DNA of 21,465 nt. It comes from a virus. The stretch spans positions 1 through 21,465 of IMG/VR virus record IMGVR_UViG_3300022857_000430. One strand, written 5' to 3'. The notes beneath the pieces were generated by a model. It did not search any database. It had not been told where the DNA came from and worked only from the letters and a program-made list of their open reading frames with translations. This document shows, piece by piece, positions 20,927 through 21,465 of the stretch; within the stretch, counting starts at the first letter, position 1, and the number at the start of each line of letters is the position of its first letter. The position numbers were made by a program, and so were the translations under genes.

Positions 20927-21465
20927 ATGGCATCATTAGCAGAAATCAGAGCTAAACTTAAAGAGCAAGAACAACGCTCATCAGGCGGCGGACAGAATCA
21001 AGGTCCAAACCCAATTTACCCATTTTGGAATATTAAAGAAGGCGAAAACGCAACGATGCGTTTCCTTCCAGATGGCAACACAGATAACACTTTCTTCTGG
21101 GCAGAACGTTTGATGATCAAACTTCCGTTCGCAGGTGTTAAAGGAGACACAGCATCTCGTCCAGTACAAGTACAAGTTCCTTGTATGGAAATGTACGGCG
21201 AAAACTGTGGTATCCTTGCAGAAGTACGCGGTTGGTTTAAAGACGCAAGTCTTGAAGACATGGGCCGTAAGTATTGGAAAAAGCGTTCATACGTATTCCA
21301 AGGGTTCGTAAACGATAATCCTATCGCAGACGACCAAGCACCGGAGAATCCAATCCGTAGATTCATTATTGGCCCACAGATCTTCCAGATCATTAAGGCA
21401 GCATTAATGGATCCAGACATGGAAGAATTACCAACAGATTATACTGCTGGTGTAGACTTCCGTTT
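20927..21465 (+). CDS. 32: Single-stranded DNA-binding protein gp32-like, 3' part outside the window
   Basis: The first 179 residues are present; the gene runs past the window end. The basic N-terminus (AEIRAKLKEQEQRS) corresponds to the T4 cooperative B-domain region. YPFWNIKEGENATMRFLPDG (31-50) matches the gp32 strand pair before RFLP. Later blocks YWKKRSYVFQGFV (116-128) and IGPQIFQIIKAALMD (148-162) match the T4-like OB-fold core, followed by PTDYTAGVDFR. It covers single-stranded DNA in replication, recombination and repair. Only two Cys residues (86 and 94) lie where T4 has its zinc ligands, and the CxxC pair is absent. The ATG has AGAGG nine bases upstream. The C-terminal acidic tail is not visible. 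Confidence 0.88.
   Translation, partial: MASLAEIRAKLKEQEQRSSGGGQNQGPNPIYPFWNIKEGENATMRFLPDGNTDNTFFWAERLMIKLPFAGVKGDTASRPVQVQVPCMEMYGENCGILAEVRGWFKDASLEDMGRKYWKKRSYVFQGFVNDNPIADDQAPENPIRRFIIGPQIFQIIKAALMDPDMEELPTDYTAGVDFR

Noticed and set aside
21016-21420. 134-residue minus-strand ORF at the right end
   Set aside because: Antisense of gp32, which has a consensus promoter, ribosome-binding site and family motifs.
1-21465. tRNA genes, CRISPR arrays, insertion sequences
   Set aside because: No cloverleaf-like sequence, regularly spaced repeats or transposase was seen.

Overview
This window is a piece of the structural and DNA-packaging region of an AT-rich, T4-like contractile-tailed phage, most likely marine. 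It carries recognisable homologues of T4 gp15, gp14, gp13, gp18, gp19, gp4, gp16, gp17 and gp32. Late-promoter motifs of the T4/marine-myovirus type (core ATAAATA) sit before many virion genes. There are also conserved proteins of a kind I associate with marine T4-like phages. The host cannot be named. ADP-heptose genes suggest a Gram-negative host with heptose-containing glycans.

Layout. Bases 1-5200 read leftward: a truncated ADP-heptose epimerase (hldD type), a compact bifunctional heptose kinase/adenylyltransferase (hldE type), a Nudix hydrolase, gp15, a GIY-YIG homing endonuclease and gp14. A perfect inverted repeat at 5218-5239 forms two back-to-back late promoters. From 5258 the genes read rightward: gp13, a small unknown protein, and a dNMP kinase with its own consensus sigma70 promoter. 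An HNH nuclease at 6877-7212 points the other way. Then follow an oversized tail sheath (gp18), tail tube (gp19), a second probable tail-structural protein, a small conserved protein, gp4, gp16, three proteins of unknown function and the large terminase. After that come a second acidic unknown protein and a partial gp32 with a consensus sigma70 promoter and a structured leader.

The main finding is the large terminase gene, which is fractured. The N-terminal ORF (16122-17042) has the ATPase motifs and ends in a 31-residue N-intein starting at Cys276. The C-terminal ORF (18070-19164) starts with a 113-residue C-intein ending in Ser-Asn before Cys114, then continues with the nuclease domain. Between them lies a free-standing homing-endonuclease-type gene (17073-18083). 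Protein trans-splicing would rebuild a 526-residue TerL. This matches the fractured-gene arrangement known from environmental phage sequences, and the very short N-intein resembles the atypically split TerL inteins (AceL type). Together with the GIY-YIG and HNH genes, the window has three different mobile nucleases among essential virion and packaging genes.

Expression logic, inferred: sigma70-like promoters (before hldE, the dNMP kinase and gp32) would serve early or middle genes using host polymerase. ATAAATA-type promoters would serve neck, tail, head-completion and terminase genes late. Rho-independent terminators or strong hairpins follow gp18, gp19 and the RG-tailed acidic protein. No stretch of more than 300 bases lacks a gene.
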